Positions 4,777 to 6,165 of a DNA stretch of 6,165 nucleotides are shown here, piece after piece. Numbering within the stretch: the stretch's first letter is position 1; every line of letters starts with the position of its first letter. The stretch lies in NCBI GenBank assembly GCA_937876715.1, contig CALEGA010000072.1, positions 1 to 6,165 of the forward strand. The letters run 5' to 3'. The position numbers and the translations under genes were made by a program. Origin of the DNA: an uncultured Candidatus Saccharibacteria bacterium (GTDB taxonomy: Bacteria > Patescibacteriota > Saccharimonadia > Saccharimonadales > Saccharimonadaceae). A model generated the notes under the pieces. It saw nothing but the letters and a program-made list of their open reading frames with translations, was not told the origin of the DNA and searched no databases.

Positions 4777-5836
4777 GAAAAGCGTCGATAAATGGCATAA
4801 TGTCGCCGTCTAAAACTTTGTAAGCGTCTTTTTCTTCATATTTAGTTCTAGTGTCTTTGACGAGTTGGTAGGGTTGGAGGACGTAGTTTCGGATTTGTTG
4901 ACCCCATTTGGCGGATTCGCCGGCGCGGAGTTTGTCGATTGACTCGGCTTGTTGTTCGAGTTGCATCTGGGCGAGCTTGCCGCGGAGGATTTCCATTGCC
5001 TTTTCTTTATTTTGGAGCTGGGAGCGTTCGTTTTGAATGGCGACGACGGTGTTGGTCGGGAGGTGGGTGATGCGAACTGCCGAGTTGGTGGTATTGACGG
5101 ATTGACCGCCGTGACCGCCAGAGTGATAGACGTCGATACGGAGGTCTTTTTCGTCGATTTTGACTTCGGTGTCGGATTTGATAATCGGGAGGATTTCGAC
5201 GAGGGAGAAAGAGGTTTGGCGGAGGTTGTCGGCATTAAACGGTGAGAGGCGGACGAGGCGGTGGACGCCGTGTTCGGACTTTAAAGTGCCGTAGGCGTTA
5301 ATACCCTCGACTTCATAGACGGCGGTTTTGATGCCCGCTTCTTCGCCAGTGACGCGCTCAACGAGGCTTGTTTTGAAATTATTTTTTTCGAAAAAGCGGA
5401 GATACATTCGCTCAAGCATAGATGCCCAATCCATTGCTTCGGTGCCGCCGACGCCGGCGGTGATGCGCAAAATGGCGCCCGCGTGGTCAAATTCGCCGGT
5501 GAAGCGTAACGTTTTTTTAAGCTCGTCGTAGGATTTTTGCATAGCCTTGAGCTGGTCTTCGATTTCTGTTTTGAGGTCTTCCCCGCCGAGTTCAATTAGG
5601 TCGGAGAGGTCGGCGATTTGGGTTTTAAGGAGTGTCCACGGTTCGACCTCGGCGCTGAGGTGAGCGAATTCTTCGTTCTTGGTTTTGGCGCGTTCGGGAT
5701 TGTGCCAGAGTTCGGGTTCGGCGATTTCTTTCTCCAGGCTTTTCAGATTTTCGAGTTTTTGCGGCAGTTCAAGTTTTGCCCAAGAATCGGCGACGTTTTG
5801 GGCGAGTTTTTCGAGTTGTTTTTTGAGGTCTTCCAT
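4766..5836 (-). CDS. prfB: Peptide chain release factor 2 (RF2)
   Basis: RF2 ends translation at UGA and UAA codons. The 356-residue protein is full length for the family. The N-terminal helical domain (about 1-110) includes EIAEPELWHNPERA, a block typical of RF2. The codon-recognition tripeptide is SPF (198-200, in VRLSPFNADNLRQTSF), which marks RF2 rather than RF1. The peptidyl-release motif GGQ (243-245) lies in HSGGHGGQSVNTTNSAVR. In many bacteria prfB carries an early in-frame UGA and a programmed +1 frameshift that lets RF2 control its own level. Here one uninterrupted frame runs from ATG 5836, so this control is absent. The start is preceded by AT-rich tandem -10-like boxes and no Shine-Dalgarno. 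It lies 14 bases after murD and its stop overlaps the ftsE promoter. Its presence argues that UGA is a stop codon in this organism. Confidence 0.96.
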   Translation of the reverse strand: MEDLKKQLEKLAQNVADSWAKLELPQKLENLKSLEKEIAEPELWHNPERAKTKNEEFAHLSAEVEPWTLLKTQIADLSDLIELGGEDLKTEIEDQLKAMQKSYDELKKTLRFTGEFDHAGAILRITAGVGGTEAMDWASMLERMYLRFFEKNNFKTSLVERVTGEEAGIKTAVYEVEGINAYGTLKSEHGVHRLVRLSPFNADNLRQTSFSLVEILPIIKSDTEVKIDEKDLRIDVYHSGGHGGQSVNTTNSAVRITHLPTNTVVAIQNERSQLQNKEKAMEILRGKLAQMQLEQQAESIDKLRAGESAKWGQQIRNYVLQPYQLVKDTRTKYEEKDAYKVLDGDIMPFIDAFLEQ

Positions 5837-5837
5837 A

Positions 5838-5855
5838 TATATTATATATATTATA
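5838..5855 (-). repeat. Tandem 9-mer TATAATATA x2 upstream of prfB
   Basis: The coding strand reads TATAATATA twice in perfect tandem (5855-5847 and 5846-5838), one base before the prfB ATG. Each unit contains a perfect -10 hexamer. The first overlaps the murD stop codon (TAA 5853-5851). The tract is pure A/T in a window of roughly balanced composition. Confidence 0.85.
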
Positions 5856-5877
5856 GTGCGTTGACGATGCGTTTGAA
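5850..5877 (-). promoter_or_regulatory. Probable prfB promoter
   Basis: TTCAAA (5877-5872, 4 of 6 to consensus), a 16-bp spacer and TATAAT (5855-5850) would start transcription near 5843, leaving a leader of only about seven bases before ATG 5836. The second TATAAT (5846-5841) has no recognisable -35 at 17 bp and lies only four bases from the ATG, so the upstream box is the better candidate. The promoter is embedded in the end of murD. Confidence 0.45.
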
Positions 5878-6165
5878 TTGGTCGCCACGGTCTTTATAGG
5901 ATTTAAACATATCGAAAGAGCTGGCGCAAGGGCTGAGGAGGACGACGGGCGTTTTAACTTCCGGCTTTTTATCGACGAGACAGGTGTCGGTATTCTCTTC
6001 TTCTTGCTCGAGCTTGGCTTCGGCGAGTTCTTGCGCGGTTTTGACGGCGAGTTCAAAGTCGGTGCCGGCGAGGAAGTATTTTTTGGGGTCTTCGCCGTCG
6101 GCGAGTTTTTTGGCGGTTTCGCCGATTTGACCTACCGGGGTAACAATGGAATTGATAAAGTAGGA
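5851..6165 (-). CDS. murD: UDP-N-acetylmuramoyl-L-alanine--D-glutamate ligase, C-terminal part
   Basis: MurD adds D-glutamate to UDP-MurNAc-L-Ala in the cytoplasmic pathway to peptidoglycan. Only the last 104 residues are in the window; the gene enters from the right edge in frame and ends at TAA 5853-5851. They correspond to the end of the C-terminal ligase domain. The diagnostic block is VVLLSPCASSFDMFKSYKDRGDQFK close to the C-terminus (about 74-98 of the fragment), matching the MurD pattern of LLSP, CAS, FD-x-F, then RG-x-x-F. Before it lies an acidic, low-complexity stretch (about 47-72, containing EQEEENTDT) where most MurD proteins have a short linker. The central ATP-binding region is not visible, so another Mur ligase cannot be formally excluded, but the C-terminal block fits MurD best. 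The stop codon is shared with the -10 box of prfB. Confidence 0.85.
   Translation of the reverse strand, partial: SYFINSIVTPVGQIGETAKKLADGEDPKKYFLAGTDFELAVKTAQELAEAKLEQEEENTDTCLVDKKPEVKTPVVLLSPCASSFDMFKSYKDRGDQFKRIVNAL

Noticed and set aside
4766..5836. UGA recoded to Gly (Gracilibacteria-like code)
   Set aside because: A complete RF2 with SPF and GGQ motifs is present and no gene needs UGA read through.
437..5850. Rho-independent terminators or RNA genes between genes
   Set aside because: Gaps are at most about 30 bases and hold promoter-like sequence; I saw no GC-rich hairpin followed by a T run and no tRNA-like fold.

Overview
All genes read on the minus strand, so the window runs right to left. 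The layout is [partial murD]-prfB-ftsE-ftsX-(coiled-coil CHAP hydrolase)-ctp-[partial DUF348 protein]. The gene content, very tight packing, moderate G+C and small single-copy envelope set fit a Patescibacteria (CPR) genome. Candidatus Saccharibacteria (TM7) is my best guess, from recalled gene order and not from a search. The standard code is used: prfB encodes a complete RF2, no gene needs UGA read through, and every visible stop is TAA or TAG.

Right to left: 6165-5851 is the C-terminal third of MurD (UDP-MurNAc-Ala:Glu ligase). 5836-4766 is RF2 (prfB), without the usual programmed frameshift. 4741-3899 is FtsE with an unusual basic C-terminal tail. 3899-2865 is FtsX, sharing one base with ftsE. 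2850-1717 is a secreted or membrane-anchored coiled-coil plus CHAP peptidoglycan hydrolase of the PcsB/CwlO type, directly behind ftsX. 1695-449 is an S41 carboxyl-terminal processing protease whose frame is broken by about 50 extra bases (821-870). 436-1 is the N-terminus of a membrane-anchored protein with tandem DUF348 domains. No non-coding gap exceeds about 30 bases; there are no RNA genes, CRISPR arrays or recognisable transposons.

Functionally this is a wall-growth and division cluster. MurD makes the peptidoglycan precursor. FtsEX is an ABC-type mechanotransmitter, and the adjacent CHAP protein has the build of the hydrolase it would activate outside the membrane. Ctp-type proteases often trim or degrade wall hydrolases, and DUF348 proteins are usually extracellular wall-associated proteins.

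The two most notable observations are these. (1) The ctp lesion: removing exactly 50 bp between two CCC triplets restores a 398-residue protease with an intact Ser/Lys dyad. (2) A recurring start architecture: a -10 hexamer lies six bases before the ATG at several genes, often embedded in the 3' end or stop codon of the preceding gene, and no Shine-Dalgarno is present. This predicts leaderless transcripts. ftsX, internal to the ftsEX pair, instead has a Shine-Dalgarno-like sequence and an overlapping start.
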